Origin: JBMOLL01 sp049325415
GTDB lineage: Bacteria; Bacteroidota; Bacteroidia; Bacteroidales; GCA-2748055
Reading direction: 5' to 3'
Assembly (NCBI GenBank): GCA_049325415.1
Contig: JBMOLL010000074.1
Coordinates: forward strand, 3,225-67,224
Length of the DNA: 64,000 bases
Under the pieces are notes generated by a model. The model was not told the origin of the DNA and ran no database searches. It saw only the letters and a list, made by a program, of their open reading frames with translations. Positions 51,281-60,574 of this stretch are shown here, piece by piece. Every line of letters begins with the position of its first letter. The stretch's first letter is position 1. The position numbers and the translations under genes were made by a program.

Positions 51281-53677
51281 ATGCAAGCCCAGGATACAAG
51301 TTATAACCAACAGCCTTCATCCTTTCAGCAGGACGACTCCCTCGATCTGAAGAAGTACCTGTACATGATGATGGCGAACTGGTACTGGTTCCTCATCTCC
51401 CTCACCCTGTCGCTTTCCATTGCGTATATGGTCACGCGTTACACCAAGCCTGTTTACCGGGTGAGTTCCTCGCTGATGATCCAGGAAGATGAGCGCGGAC
51501 GCGGACTGTCGAGTTATGAGAACCTCATCCCCGGGATGGAGATTTTCCGGAACCAGAAAAAAGTGCTCAACGAACTGGAGATCCTGAGATCTTATTCCCT
51601 CGCCTCAAAGACCCTGGATGAACTTGATTTCGGGATCACCTATGTCGGCGTGGGAAGAAGCGGGATAAAGGAGGCATATCTGTATAAGGCCAGTCCGTTT
51701 TATGTCGAACTGGATACCCTTCCTAACGTAACCGGCCATCCGGTCTACGTAAATCCGCTGGACCATCAGTACTACATGCTGACGATTGACGAGACCTTCG
51801 ATATCCGGAAGAAAGTTGCCTTTGGACAAAAAGTGGATACCATGGGCTTTCATTTTACGGTTCACTTATTAAATCCCGAAAGTTTTGATTCCAAGGCGAC
51901 GTACAATAAGTACTACTTTATAATCAATAATAAACACGCGCTGACAAACCAGTATAAAGCAAAGATTTCGATTGAAACCAACGATGAAAAAAGAGGTTCG
52001 GTACTCTTTCTTTCGGTGAACGGCTTCAGCCCCGATCAGGAGGTCGCCTATCTGAATAAACTGATGGAAGTTTATATCCGGCAGGGCCTGGAGGAGAAGA
52101 ACCTTACTGCGGTAAATACAGTGAATTTTATTGATTCCCAGCTGGGTATCCTGAACGATTCACTGAAAGTGGCTGAAATCGATCTGCAAAATTTCCGTCT
52201 GAAGAACCAGGTCATGGACCTTACCCAGGAATCAACGCTGATATTTGAAAAACTTGAAAAGCTGCAGGAAGAGGCTGCGATGCTCAACCTTCAGGCCAGA
52301 TATTTCAGTTACCTGAAAGAATATGTAAATAACAGGAATAACCTGAATGAAGTGGTGGGCCCATCCACCGTAAATATTGTGGATCCTCTGCTCAACAGTA
52401 TGATTACCAATTTGAATGAACTTATTGCCGAGAAGAATGAGGTTTATTTTTCAGTTCAGGAAGGAAATCCCAGTCTTACGATGATCGACTTTAAAATTGA
52501 CGGTGCCCGGAAAGCCCTGCTCGACAATATCAACAACCTGATTCACAACAATACAATTGCCATCAATGAACTGAACAAACAACTTTCGGAAGCAGAAAAT
52601 CAATTGAGCCGGCTACCGGTTACCCAGCGGCAGTATATCAGTATCCAGCGGCAATACAAGGTGAACGACCAGATTTACACCTACCTTCTTCAGAAACGAG
52701 CTGAAGCAGCTATTGCCCGGGCATCCAACGTAGCCGACAACAAGATCCTGGATTATGCCCGGGGAGAGAACGCCGAACTGATCTCCCCGAAAAAGAAGAT
52801 GAACTACATGATCGGCTTACTCCTTGGTCTGTTTACTCCTTTCGGCATCCTGATCCTGCTTGACCTTTTCAATAATAAAATCTCCGGAAGGAACGACATT
52901 GAAAAAAGAACCCTGGTACCTATCGTCGGTTCCATCGGCCACAGCGCCGTGTCGGGCGATATCCCGGTGATCGACAATCCAAAGTCCGCCCTTTCGGAAT
53001 CGTTCAGGGGCCTGCGTACCAACCTGCAATACCTGTTAAGGGATAAGGAACAAAAAGTGATCACGATCACTTCTACCATCAGTGGGGAAGGAAAGACCTT
53101 CTGCTCCGTTAACCTGGCAGCGATCTTTGCCCTGGCCGGAAAGAAGACCCTGCTGGTTGGTCTCGACCTGCGCAAGCCGAAGATACACAGGCTCTTTAAT
53201 CTGAAAAACGATGTTGGCGTGAGCACCTGCCTGATCGGAAAAACACAGTTCCGCGACGTGATCTTTGAAACCAAGATCACCAATCTGTATATCGCTCCGG
53301 CAGGCCCCATCCCGCCCAACCCGGCAGAGCTCCTCGAACAGCAGGACATGGACCGGCTCCTGGATGAGGCACGCAAGGAATTCGATTACATTATTCTGGA
53401 TACCCCTCCTTTTGGTATGGTAACCGATGCACTCCTCCTGGCCCGCCGTTCGGATGCCAGTCTGTTCCTGGTCAGACAGAACTATTCCAACCGGGCCGTT
53501 CTTGAGTTTTTTGAGGAGATCAGGCAGAAAAGAGATATCCACGGAATGGGGATCATACTGAACGATATCTCGCATAAAGGTTACTACGGCTACGGCTACC
53601 GCTACTATAACTATGAATACGGTTACCGCTACGGTTATTATTATACCTACGGTAAATACGACCAGGAAGATGAATAG
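51281..53677 (+). CDS. wzc: Wzc-like polysaccharide co-polymerase and BY-kinase, second copy
   Basis: A 798-residue protein with a Wzz-type N-terminal membrane helix (YWFLISLTLSLSIAYMV), a long periplasmic domain with helical segments, a second membrane helix (MIGLLLGLFTPFGILILL, about 508-525) and a BY-kinase domain. Walker A TSTISGEGKT (597-606), a Walker A' strand VGLDLRKP, Walker B IILDTPP and a strongly Tyr-rich tail (767-794, YGYGYRYYNYEYGYRYG) are present. Autophosphorylation of this tail is expected to control assembly. It pairs with the Wza gene upstream. Confidence 0.94.
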   Translation: MQAQDTSYNQQPSSFQQDDSLDLKKYLYMMMANWYWFLISLTLSLSIAYMVTRYTKPVYRVSSSLMIQEDERGRGLSSYENLIPGMEIFRNQKKVLNELEILRSYSLASKTLDELDFGITYVGVGRSGIKEAYLYKASPFYVELDTLPNVTGHPVYVNPLDHQYYMLTIDETFDIRKKVAFGQKVDTMGFHFTVHLLNPESFDSKATYNKYYFIINNKHALTNQYKAKISIETNDEKRGSVLFLSVNGFSPDQEVAYLNKLMEVYIRQGLEEKNLTAVNTVNFIDSQLGILNDSLKVAEIDLQNFRLKNQVMDLTQESTLIFEKLEKLQEEAAMLNLQARYFSYLKEYVNNRNNLNEVVGPSTVNIVDPLLNSMITNLNELIAEKNEVYFSVQEGNPSLTMIDFKIDGARKALLDNINNLIHNNTIAINELNKQLSEAENQLSRLPVTQRQYISIQRQYKVNDQIYTYLLQKRAEAAIARASNVADNKILDYARGENAELISPKKKMNYMIGLLLGLFTPFGILILLDLFNNKISGRNDIEKRTLVPIVGSIGHSAVSGDIPVIDNPKSALSESFRGLRTNLQYLLRDKEQKVITITSTISGEGKTFCSVNLAAIFALAGKKTLLVGLDLRKPKIHRLFNLKNDVGVSTCLIGKTQFRDVIFETKITNLYIAPAGPIPPNPAELLEQQDMDRLLDEARKEFDYIILDTPPFGMVTDALLLARRSDASLFLVRQNYSNRAVLEFFEEIRQKRDIHGMGIILNDISHKGYYGYGYRYYNYEYGYRYGYYYTYGKYDQEDE

Positions 53678-53698
53678 GAAACCGGAGTAAATCCCGAT

Positions 53699-54109
53699 AT
53701 GGAAGCTCTGCTACGACCCGCTATAATTCAGCTGCCCCGGATCGAGGACCTGAGGGGAAACCTGTCGTTCATTGAGGAACAGAAACACCTCCCTTTTAAG
53801 ATGGAAAGGGCCTACTGGATCTATGACGTTCCCGGCGGCCAGGTAAGGGGCGGTCATGCATTCAGGGAACAGCAGGAAGTGATCGTCGCCCTTTCGGGCA
53901 GCTTCGACGTGCTGACAGACAATGGAAAAGAGAAGGAACTTTTCCGGCTGAACCGTTCCTTCTACGGGCTTTACATTCCGGCGGGCTACTGGCGTCAGAT
54001 GACCGATTTCTCGACCAATTCGGTCGCCCTGGTGCTGAGTTCCACCCGCTATAATCCCGATGATTACATCTACTCCTACGAGGAGTACCTTCAGTTTGCA
54101 GGAAGATGA
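53699..54109 (+). CDS. FdtA/QdtA-like cupin, possible sugar ketoisomerase lacking one His
   Basis: A 136-residue WxcM-like cupin. YWIYDVPGGQVRGGHAFREQ (39-58) matches the FdtA/QdtA motif, but the HxH pair is His53 and Phe55; the second His is missing. FdtA-type enzymes convert dTDP-4-keto-6-deoxyglucose to the 3-keto isomer. This copy may be a partner subunit or have another reaction. It starts 22 bp after the wzc gene and its stop overlaps the next, intact homologue by 4 bp (54106-54109). Confidence 0.82.
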   Translation: MEALLRPAIIQLPRIEDLRGNLSFIEEQKHLPFKMERAYWIYDVPGGQVRGGHAFREQQEVIVALSGSFDVLTDNGKEKELFRLNRSFYGLYIPAGYWRQMTDFSTNSVALVLSSTRYNPDDYIYSYEEYLQFAGR

Positions 54110-54519
54110 AAGCCAATCTCGAAGACTGCCGTGTGCTGCCCCTGGGAAAGATCCATAACCGGGCAGGAAATATTACCATTGTGGAAGGAGAAAAGGAAAT
54201 CCCCTTTGCCATAAAAAGAGTGTATTACCTGTACGATATTCCCGGCGGAGAGGAACGGGGAGGCCACGCCCACCGGCAATTGTATCAACTCGTGGTTGCT
54301 GCCAGCGGCTCCTTCTCCGTGATCCTGGATAATGGCAGTGAAAACAAGACCGTCACCCTCAATCGCCCCGACTACGGACTGCTTATTGTTCCGGGGATCT
54401 GGAGGGAGCTGAAAGAGTTTTCGTCGGGGGCCATTTGCCTGGTGCTGGCATCAGAAATCTATGATGAAGGGGATTACCTGAGGGACTATAATAATTTTAA
54501 GGAAATCGTCACTATTTGA
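54106..54519 (+). CDS. fdtA: FdtA-like dTDP-4-keto-6-deoxyhexose 3,4-ketoisomerase
   Basis: A 137-residue cupin. YYLYDIPGGEERGGHAHRQL has both His54 and His56 of the catalytic HxH pair, followed by LYQLVVAASGSFSVILDNG. It would isomerise dTDP-4-keto-6-deoxyglucose to the 3-keto sugar, the substrate of the transaminase at 56899. The neighbouring acyltransferase and transaminase point to dTDP-Fuc3NAc or dTDP-Qui3NAc. RmlA and RmlB, which must supply the substrate, are not in the window. Confidence 0.85.
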   Translation: MKANLEDCRVLPLGKIHNRAGNITIVEGEKEIPFAIKRVYYLYDIPGGEERGGHAHRQLYQLVVAASGSFSVILDNGSENKTVTLNRPDYGLLIVPGIWRELKEFSSGAICLVLASEIYDEGDYLRDYNNFKEIVTI

Positions 54520-55448
54520 TGCTCAGGGAAATTACAGAAACAAAGTACTTCCATTTCTTTGGGAAAAACCAGCATCCCTTTATTTCAAAGGAATTCATTT
54601 CATTAAACAGGCATAAAGCTGAGGATGTTGTTTATTTAACAGAGGATATTGATAAGCCCTCTGTCGGACTTATTGCAGGAATTAAGGAACATGCCTTGCT
54701 GGCACCTTTTTCGGCTCCGTTCGGTGGATTTCACTACAGGAACGAACAGGTATATATCAGCGAAACAGAAAAGTTTGTTATGTATCTTAAGGAGTACATG
54801 AGTTTGAATAATCATGAAAAGATCCATATAACCTTTCCTCCATCCATATACGGCACCACAGCAAATTCAAAGATGATCAGCTCAATGATCAGGAACGGGT
54901 TTAAAACTGAGATTCCGGATATTACCAATTACATAGATTTAAATGCTTTTTCAGGCAAATTCAGCCAAAGAAACAGCAGGGAATATTTACAGCAAGCGAT
55001 CAGATCCGGACTCAGATTTTCGGAACTAAAAGAAAATAAGTCAAGACTGCAGGTATATAATCTTATTGTTGAAAACAGAAAAAGATTTAACCGGCCGATA
55101 TTCATGTCCTTTGAGGACATCGAAAATACAGGTAAACTCTGGCCCGTAGATTACTATGGCGTTTTTGACCTGAACGGGGAATTGCTTGCAGGCGGAATTT
55201 TCTATCGGTTCAGTATGGATATTGTTTATGCGCTTTTCTGGGGAGATAATGAACTCGGAAGACCTAAACGCGCAATGGATTTTCTGAGTTTTAATCTTTG
55301 GAACCTGTATAAAGAATCGGGTAAAAAGTGGATCGACCTTGGAATTTCAACAGAGAATGGAGGTATACCAAACGAAGGTCTTTTGAGGTTCAAGGAAACA
55401 CACGAAGCTGTTTCGGAATTACGATTCAGGCTTTCCTGGAACATTTGA
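54519..55448 (+). CDS. FemAB/GNAT-like N-acyltransferase
   Basis: A 309-residue protein (the ATG at 54519 overlaps the upstream stop by one base; a TTG at 54516 is less likely). The second half has the GNAT-fold pattern VYNLIVENRKRFNRPIFM, YGVFDLNGELLAGGIFYRF and WIDLGISTENGGIPNEGLLRFKE, as in FemAB-related and BioF2-like acyltransferases of glycan loci. It may transfer an acyl or aminoacyl group to an amino sugar. It belongs to an AT-richer run of genes that continues to about 58.9 kb. Confidence 0.72.
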   Translation: MLREITETKYFHFFGKNQHPFISKEFISLNRHKAEDVVYLTEDIDKPSVGLIAGIKEHALLAPFSAPFGGFHYRNEQVYISETEKFVMYLKEYMSLNNHEKIHITFPPSIYGTTANSKMISSMIRNGFKTEIPDITNYIDLNAFSGKFSQRNSREYLQQAIRSGLRFSELKENKSRLQVYNLIVENRKRFNRPIFMSFEDIENTGKLWPVDYYGVFDLNGELLAGGIFYRFSMDIVYALFWGDNELGRPKRAMDFLSFNLWNLYKESGKKWIDLGISTENGGIPNEGLLRFKETHEAVSELRFRLSWNI

Positions 55449-55462
55449 ATCAATTTATCTGA

Positions 55463-56392
55463 ATGTTCATTATAAACCCTGACAAATACAGTCTGCCGGC
55501 CTACAGAATTGGACCTTTCAGGACTGCAGATCTTGCCAACAATCACCGTATTTTTGAGAATGACTCTGAACCAGAAAATGTCGTCGATGAATATATCATT
55601 GACAATTTTGGAAAAAACTACCGGTATACTCTGAATGGAAGAGAGGCAATTCATCTGGCATTAAGTGCCTACAACCTTCAAAGGACGGATGTGGTGAGTA
55701 TTCTTACTACCAGTCAGAATCTATACATAAGTGGCTGTGTGACAAATGAAATTGAAAAATACTGCCACTGGAACCGGGAAATTACCAGAGAAACTACTTT
55801 GATTTTTGTAAATCATGAATTTGGTCAGATTTATGAGGATATGGACTCCCTGGTAAAAACCGGCCTGCCGATTATTGAAGATTGCTGCACTACCTTCTTT
55901 TCCAACAATGAAAGAATGGAAGTTGGCAAATACGGGGATTTTGCCCTTTATAGTTTTTCAAAGTTTTTTCCGATACAAGCAGGGGGCCTGCTTGTAAACA
56001 ATTCAGGAAAGAAAGTGCATAAAAGCTCTCAGCTCGACAGCAACTTCCAGCGATATATTAAAAAGACCGTATCTCATAATATTCTGAATATAAATGAACT
56101 GCTGAAGAAAAGGGAAGAGATCTACTCCTATTCACTGCAACAATTCATGACCCTGGGTTTCACTGAACGATTTAAAAGAAAAAAAGGTACAGTACCGTCA
56201 GTTCTGATGTTGAATAATCATGGGATTATTCCGGATCTTGGTGCCCTGAAGGTTTTTTTCTGGGACCACGGCATTCAGACCAGCATTTTTTACGGTGAGG
56301 ATGCTTTTTTCTTACCTGTCCATCAGAATCTTGAGAAAGAGGATATTGACTATTTTGTTTTTGTAGTGAAAAGCTTCATTGATAAAAAATAA
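55463..56392 (+). CDS. Divergent DegT/DnrJ-like PLP-dependent protein
   Basis: A 309-residue protein shorter than typical DegT transaminases (about 370). It keeps the fold's landmarks: NGREAIHLAL (58-67), Asp140 in LPIIEDCCTT (the residue that binds the PLP ring nitrogen) and Lys167 in YSFSKFFPIQAGG (the Schiff-base Lys). The N-terminal and C-terminal parts are not well matched. It may be an aminotransferase for an unusual amino sugar or a protein with a new role. It lies between the FemAB-like gene and the hexapeptide acyltransferase in an AT-rich block. Confidence 0.7.
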   Translation: MFIINPDKYSLPAYRIGPFRTADLANNHRIFENDSEPENVVDEYIIDNFGKNYRYTLNGREAIHLALSAYNLQRTDVVSILTTSQNLYISGCVTNEIEKYCHWNREITRETTLIFVNHEFGQIYEDMDSLVKTGLPIIEDCCTTFFSNNERMEVGKYGDFALYSFSKFFPIQAGGLLVNNSGKKVHKSSQLDSNFQRYIKKTVSHNILNINELLKKREEIYSYSLQQFMTLGFTERFKRKKGTVPSVLMLNNHGIIPDLGALKVFFWDHGIQTSIFYGEDAFFLPVHQNLEKEDIDYFVFVVKSFIDKK

Positions 56393-56398
56393 AGGTAT

Positions 56399-56902
56399 AT
56401 GATTACATCCAACATTTTTTTAGGTGAAAATGTATCCATTGATAAAAGTTCATCGGTGAATAATGTGAGGATTGGGGATAATACCAGAATTGCCGGACAC
56501 TCAAATGTATTTGGTTCATCAGAAAACATTCTCGAAATAGGTGATTCATGTTACATCGGACCAGGCTGTCTGCTTGAAGGATACAATGCTGCCGTTAGAA
56601 TAGGTTCATTTGTCAGCTTTGCTCAGAATATAAATCTGATGTCGGGATCCGGACCAAATGCTTCAGAAAGAATGCAGAAAGTATTTCCCATATCAAAGGC
56701 TGAAGTAACCATAGGTGATCATTCCTGGATCGGTACCGGAGCAATAATAATGCCCGGAGTGGAACTGGGCAGGTTTTGTGTGGTAGGTGCAAACAGTTTT
56801 GTGAATAAGTCTTTTCCGGATTATTCCATTATCGGAGGAACTCCGGCCAGGCTTATCAGAAAATTCACCAGGGAGGAAATAAAACTGATGGAAGAATTAT
56901 GA
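56399..56902 (+). CDS. Hexapeptide-repeat N- or O-acetyltransferase (possible FdtC role)
   Basis: A 167-residue left-handed beta-helix protein: RIGDNTRIAGHSNVFG, IGDSCYIGPGCLLEG, VRIGSFVSFA, VTIGDHSWIGTGAIIMPGVE and the closing IIGGTPARLIRKF. It overlaps the transaminase gene downstream by 4 bp (56899-56902), which suggests that it acetylates the amino sugar made by that enzyme, as FdtC does in dTDP-Fuc3NAc synthesis. The acceptor is inferred from context only. Confidence 0.82.
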   Translation: MITSNIFLGENVSIDKSSSVNNVRIGDNTRIAGHSNVFGSSENILEIGDSCYIGPGCLLEGYNAAVRIGSFVSFAQNINLMSGSGPNASERMQKVFPISKAEVTIGDHSWIGTGAIIMPGVELGRFCVVGANSFVNKSFPDYSIIGGTPARLIRKFTREEIKLMEEL

Positions 56903-58035
56903 TTAGTTTTCTGGAGCTAAAGGACGTTAATGCCAGATATGCTGCGGCTCTTAAACAGGCGGCTGCAGAAGTAATTGACAGCGGATGGTACCTGCAGGGG
57001 AAATACCTGGAATTATTTGAAAATGAACTGGCTTCCTACATCGGCGTTCCGCATATTGTAGGTGTTGCAAATGGCCTGGATGCACTGCGCTTAATCCTGA
57101 AAGCGTATATCGAGACTGGAGTGATGATGGAAGGTGATGAAATAATCGTCCCGGCAAACACCTTTATAGCCACCATTCTTGCCATAACAGACAACCGTCT
57201 TAAACCCGTTCTGGTTGAACCCGACCTCGCAACTTATAACATTGATATTTCAGGGATTGAGGGAAAAATTACAGCCCGCACACGGGCAATAATTGTTGTT
57301 CATCTGTACGGAAGGGCATGTTGGGACAAAGAATTAGAGAACCTGGCCCAAAAGTACAATCTTAAACTTATTGAAGATAATGCCCAGGCAATAGGTGCCG
57401 ACTGGATGGACGGTGCCCCTGGACCTGTTAAAACAGGCTCATTGGGTGATGCTGCGGGATTCAGTTTTTATCCGGCCAAGAATATGGGAGCACTGGGTGA
57501 TGCCGGTGCTGTCGCCGTTAAAGACAGAGAACTTGCAGATATAATCAGGGCCCTGGCAAACTACGGTAGCCGTAAGAAATACATCAATGAATACAAGGGC
57601 TTGAACAGCAGGCTGGATGAGATCCAGGCGGCTTTTCTCAGGGTCAAACTTCGTTTTCTTGACGAAGAAAACCAACGGAGGAGAAAAATTGCAGAGCACT
57701 ATTGTAAGAATATCACAAATCCGGATGTTATACTTCCTGATCATAACGAAAATGATTTTTTTAATTCTTCCAGGACAGCATCCCATGTCTGGCATCTGTT
57801 TGTAATCCGCCATCCTGATCGTGACAAATTAAGGGAAGAATTAGCTCAACGCGGTATAATGACCCAGATCCATTATCCGGTCCCCCCTCATAAACAACAA
57901 GCCTATCCGGAATTCCACTCGCTGGACTTGCCGGTAACCGAACTGATTCACAGTCAGGTGCTAAGTCTTCCCATGGGACCAACCCTGGCTGATCAGGAAG
58001 TTGAAGAAATTGTAAGGGTTATTAATTCACTTTAA
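56899..58035 (+). CDS. fdtB: FdtB/QdtB-like dTDP-3-keto-6-deoxyhexose transaminase
   Basis: A 378-residue DegT/DnrJ/EryC1 aminotransferase. GLDALRLILKA (59-69), Asp160 in LIEDNAQAIGA, and Lys194 in FSFYPAKNMGALGDAG define the PLP site. The GWYLQGKYLELFE opening is typical of FdtB/QdtB enzymes, which aminate C3 of dTDP-3-keto-6-deoxyhexose. With the FdtA-like cupin and the coupled acetyltransferase it forms the core of a 3-acetamido-3,6-dideoxyhexose pathway. Confidence 0.88.
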   Translation: MISFLELKDVNARYAAALKQAAAEVIDSGWYLQGKYLELFENELASYIGVPHIVGVANGLDALRLILKAYIETGVMMEGDEIIVPANTFIATILAITDNRLKPVLVEPDLATYNIDISGIEGKITARTRAIIVVHLYGRACWDKELENLAQKYNLKLIEDNAQAIGADWMDGAPGPVKTGSLGDAAGFSFYPAKNMGALGDAGAVAVKDRELADIIRALANYGSRKKYINEYKGLNSRLDEIQAAFLRVKLRFLDEENQRRRKIAEHYCKNITNPDVILPDHNENDFFNSSRTASHVWHLFVIRHPDRDKLREELAQRGIMTQIHYPVPPHKQQAYPEFHSLDLPVTELIHSQVLSLPMGPTLADQEVEEIVRVINSL

Positions 58036-58060
58036 TCCGGTTCAAACTCTCTCCTTAATT

Positions 58061-59044
58061 ATGGAAGAACCTCATCAGATTAAAAGGAAAGGTTTACTCA
58101 GTGTGATCCTTCTCTCCTATTATAGCGGGAACAGGATTATCACCACCTTTGAAAGTCTTTCGGATATTTTGAAAAAGGAAGAAATTGATTTTGAATTCAT
58201 TATTGTAGATGATGGATCAAAGGATAACTCATTTCTCCTCGCTTCAGAACTTGAAAAAAGGCATAAAAATGTCAGGGCGTATCAGTTAAGCAGGAACTAT
58301 ACATCAAATTATGCCATTTTTGCCGGCCTGTTCCTTTGCAATGGCGATTGTGCCATCCCCATCCCTGACGATGAACAACAGCCATATCACACGCTTGTTG
58401 AAATGTACAGGATGTGGGAGAATGGAGAGCAACTCATCATCCCCCACAGGATAAAAAGAAATGACGGATTCCTGACAAATCTCTATGCTAAAACATTTTA
58501 CAGGGTAATAAATGCATTTTCAGATATAAAATATCCTGAAGGAGGTGCTGATACGTTCTTCATCGACCGGGAACTCATCCAAATCATCAATTCAAGAATA
58601 CATCCTATCAACACCTCGATTATGTCGGAGGTTCTGCGCCTTGGTTTTGATACAAAATATTATCCGTACGAAAGAGTTAAAAGCCTCAATAAGAAATCCC
58701 GCTGGACCTTTAGAAAAAAATTCAGGCAGGCAAAGGATACCTTTTTCTCCTCCTCCACCTGGCCCGTAAGATTTATAACCACGCTCGGGATTTTCTTTTC
58801 CCTGTTTGCCCTGGCTATGATTGTGTTTTACACTTATATCAGGCTTTTCGGCAACCCGGGCTTCTGGGGCGATTACCTTCCGGGCTGGACCTCCACGGTG
58901 GTCATCATCTCCCTGTTCTCCGGACTGATCCTGTTTTCCCTGGGGATTATCGCCGAGTACATCTGGAGGATTTATGAGGAAGTGAAGAACCGGCCGGGTT
59001 ACATTATTAAAAAACGGGAAGAGCAAAACGAAACGGAGCGCTAA
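58061..59044 (+). CDS. GT2 glycosyltransferase of the ArnC/GtrB (DPM1-like) type
   Basis: A 327-residue protein: a GT-A domain with LLSYYSGNRIITTFESL, IVDDGSKDNS, NYTSNYAIFAG and the metal-binding IPDDEQQPYHT, followed by two membrane helices (FITTLGIFFSLFALAMIV, IISLFSGLILFSLGIIA). Proteins of this build make polyprenyl-phosphate-linked sugars. The GT-C protein 38 bp downstream is a natural partner that would use such a donor in the periplasm. Its sugar is unknown. Confidence 0.88.
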   Translation: MEEPHQIKRKGLLSVILLSYYSGNRIITTFESLSDILKKEEIDFEFIIVDDGSKDNSFLLASELEKRHKNVRAYQLSRNYTSNYAIFAGLFLCNGDCAIPIPDDEQQPYHTLVEMYRMWENGEQLIIPHRIKRNDGFLTNLYAKTFYRVINAFSDIKYPEGGADTFFIDRELIQIINSRIHPINTSIMSEVLRLGFDTKYYPYERVKSLNKKSRWTFRKKFRQAKDTFFSSSTWPVRFITTLGIFFSLFALAMIVFYTYIRLFGNPGFWGDYLPGWTSTVVIISLFSGLILFSLGIIAEYIWRIYEEVKNRPGYIIKKREEQNETER

Positions 59045-59082
59045 CGGACCGGACCCGCTGTCGGGCCAGCCCTCGCTTAAAT

Positions 59083-60552
59083 ATGGAATTTCAGGAACAA
59101 CATAAGAATAACAGGAAAAGAGGGACCCTCCTCTTTTTTAGTTCACTGGCGGTTTATCTGCTGATTGCTCTGCTTGTCAACCGGCAGTTCATCGGTTCCG
59201 ACGGCAGGTCGTACCAGCGCATGGCCGTAAATATGGCCGAAGGAAACGGCTTCTCCAACAGCCTTGAAGCTCCCTATGAAAAAATGTTCTTCCGGGAACC
59301 GGGCTATCCTTTTTTCTTCTCCCTGGCCTGCCGCATTAATAAACTGGCAGGAAACACCAACCTACCCCTTCCCTATGCCGATCCCACACCCGGATACTAT
59401 GGCTCCGGGCATTCCGAGATCCTGATCCTTCGGCTTCTCCAGGCCGTACTCGCTGCCCTCACCGTACTGTTCTTCTACCGGATCCTCCTGCTCCTGATGA
59501 AGCCCCGCCCCGCCTTTCTGATCCCCCTGGCCTTTATCCTGTACTTTCCCTTTGCCGTATATGTCACCTTCCCCCAGCGGGAAATCCTGGAAACAACCCT
59601 TATGACCCTGATGAGCTGGCTCTTCCTGAAATCGGCACTGGAAAAAAAGAGTCTGCTATACGACCTGCTGTTTGCCCTGCTGGCAGCAGCACTCATCCTC
59701 ACCCTGCAGGCCTATGTGTACATTCTGCCATTCTTCCTGCTTTCCCATTTCCTCCTTTCGGGAAGCATCAGAAAAACACTGATCTCTACCCTGACCATCG
59801 CCACGGTATTTATCCTCGGCATACTTCCCTGGGGCCTCAGGGCCTATAACACGGCACATGATCTCAGGGTATTTAAATCCTTCGGCACTTCGTACACCTA
59901 TGAATACCGGAAATTTCACGAAGCCAACGCCAGGGCTTACCGGCTGAACCTGGACGGCGAAGGCGAAAAATATAAAGAACGGATTGTTGCCTCTTACCAG
60001 GAACCGGGAAAAACGATGTTTGAAAAATCATTTGATGGCTCCTATATTGCCTCTGCCGATTCACTGAATAATATAACTGCACAGCTGGCCACCGGCTCTC
60101 TAACCGAAAGAATCAGTTCCTTTACCCGCCTCCAGCTAAAGAACAATGTAAGGAAAGCACTGATCTGGCCCCTCTGGAAAAGCGACTACCGTAAAAACCT
60201 GTCAACTCTCGGACAGGAAGGGAAAGCCTCCCTGATGGCTGCTCTGCTTCCCGCTATTCTGGTTGCGCTTTTATTTCTGTCCGGATTGCTGCTTTATGGT
60301 CTCAGGACCTGGTTCCTGTTCCCTGTCTTTACCTTTCACCTGGTGATGATCCCGGTAATGGCCGATGAAGCCCGGCGGATGCTACCCTGGCTCCCCTGGT
60401 ATTTCATGTATTCTCTGATCGCTCTCTATCTTATCATAAAAACCTTTTCCCGAAAGCCAGGCAGGGAAATAAAACCGGCATCCATCCTGAACGAATATTC
60501 ATTATTCCACCTGGATGGAAAACTGACGCTAAAAAAGAAGTTTACCATATAA
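59083..60552 (+). CDS. GT-C-fold polytopic membrane protein, probable glycosyltransferase
   Basis: A 489-residue protein with about ten membrane helices. SDGRSYQRMAVNMAEG in the first periplasmic loop carries an acidic residue near the expected active site, and FREPGYPFFFSLA follows, as in ArnT/PMT-like and GtrC-like enzymes. A long loop between about 270 and 385 is likely periplasmic. It would transfer a sugar from a polyprenyl-phosphate donor, perhaps the product of the GT2 at 58061, to a polysaccharide. No specific family was identified. Confidence 0.7.
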   Translation: MEFQEQHKNNRKRGTLLFFSSLAVYLLIALLVNRQFIGSDGRSYQRMAVNMAEGNGFSNSLEAPYEKMFFREPGYPFFFSLACRINKLAGNTNLPLPYADPTPGYYGSGHSEILILRLLQAVLAALTVLFFYRILLLLMKPRPAFLIPLAFILYFPFAVYVTFPQREILETTLMTLMSWLFLKSALEKKSLLYDLLFALLAAALILTLQAYVYILPFFLLSHFLLSGSIRKTLISTLTIATVFILGILPWGLRAYNTAHDLRVFKSFGTSYTYEYRKFHEANARAYRLNLDGEGEKYKERIVASYQEPGKTMFEKSFDGSYIASADSLNNITAQLATGSLTERISSFTRLQLKNNVRKALIWPLWKSDYRKNLSTLGQEGKASLMAALLPAILVALLFLSGLLLYGLRTWFLFPVFTFHLVMIPVMADEARRMLPWLPWYFMYSLIALYLIIKTFSRKPGREIKPASILNEYSLFHLDGKLTLKKKFTI

Positions 60553-60574
60553 AACTGAAAAAGTTTCTGGATAT

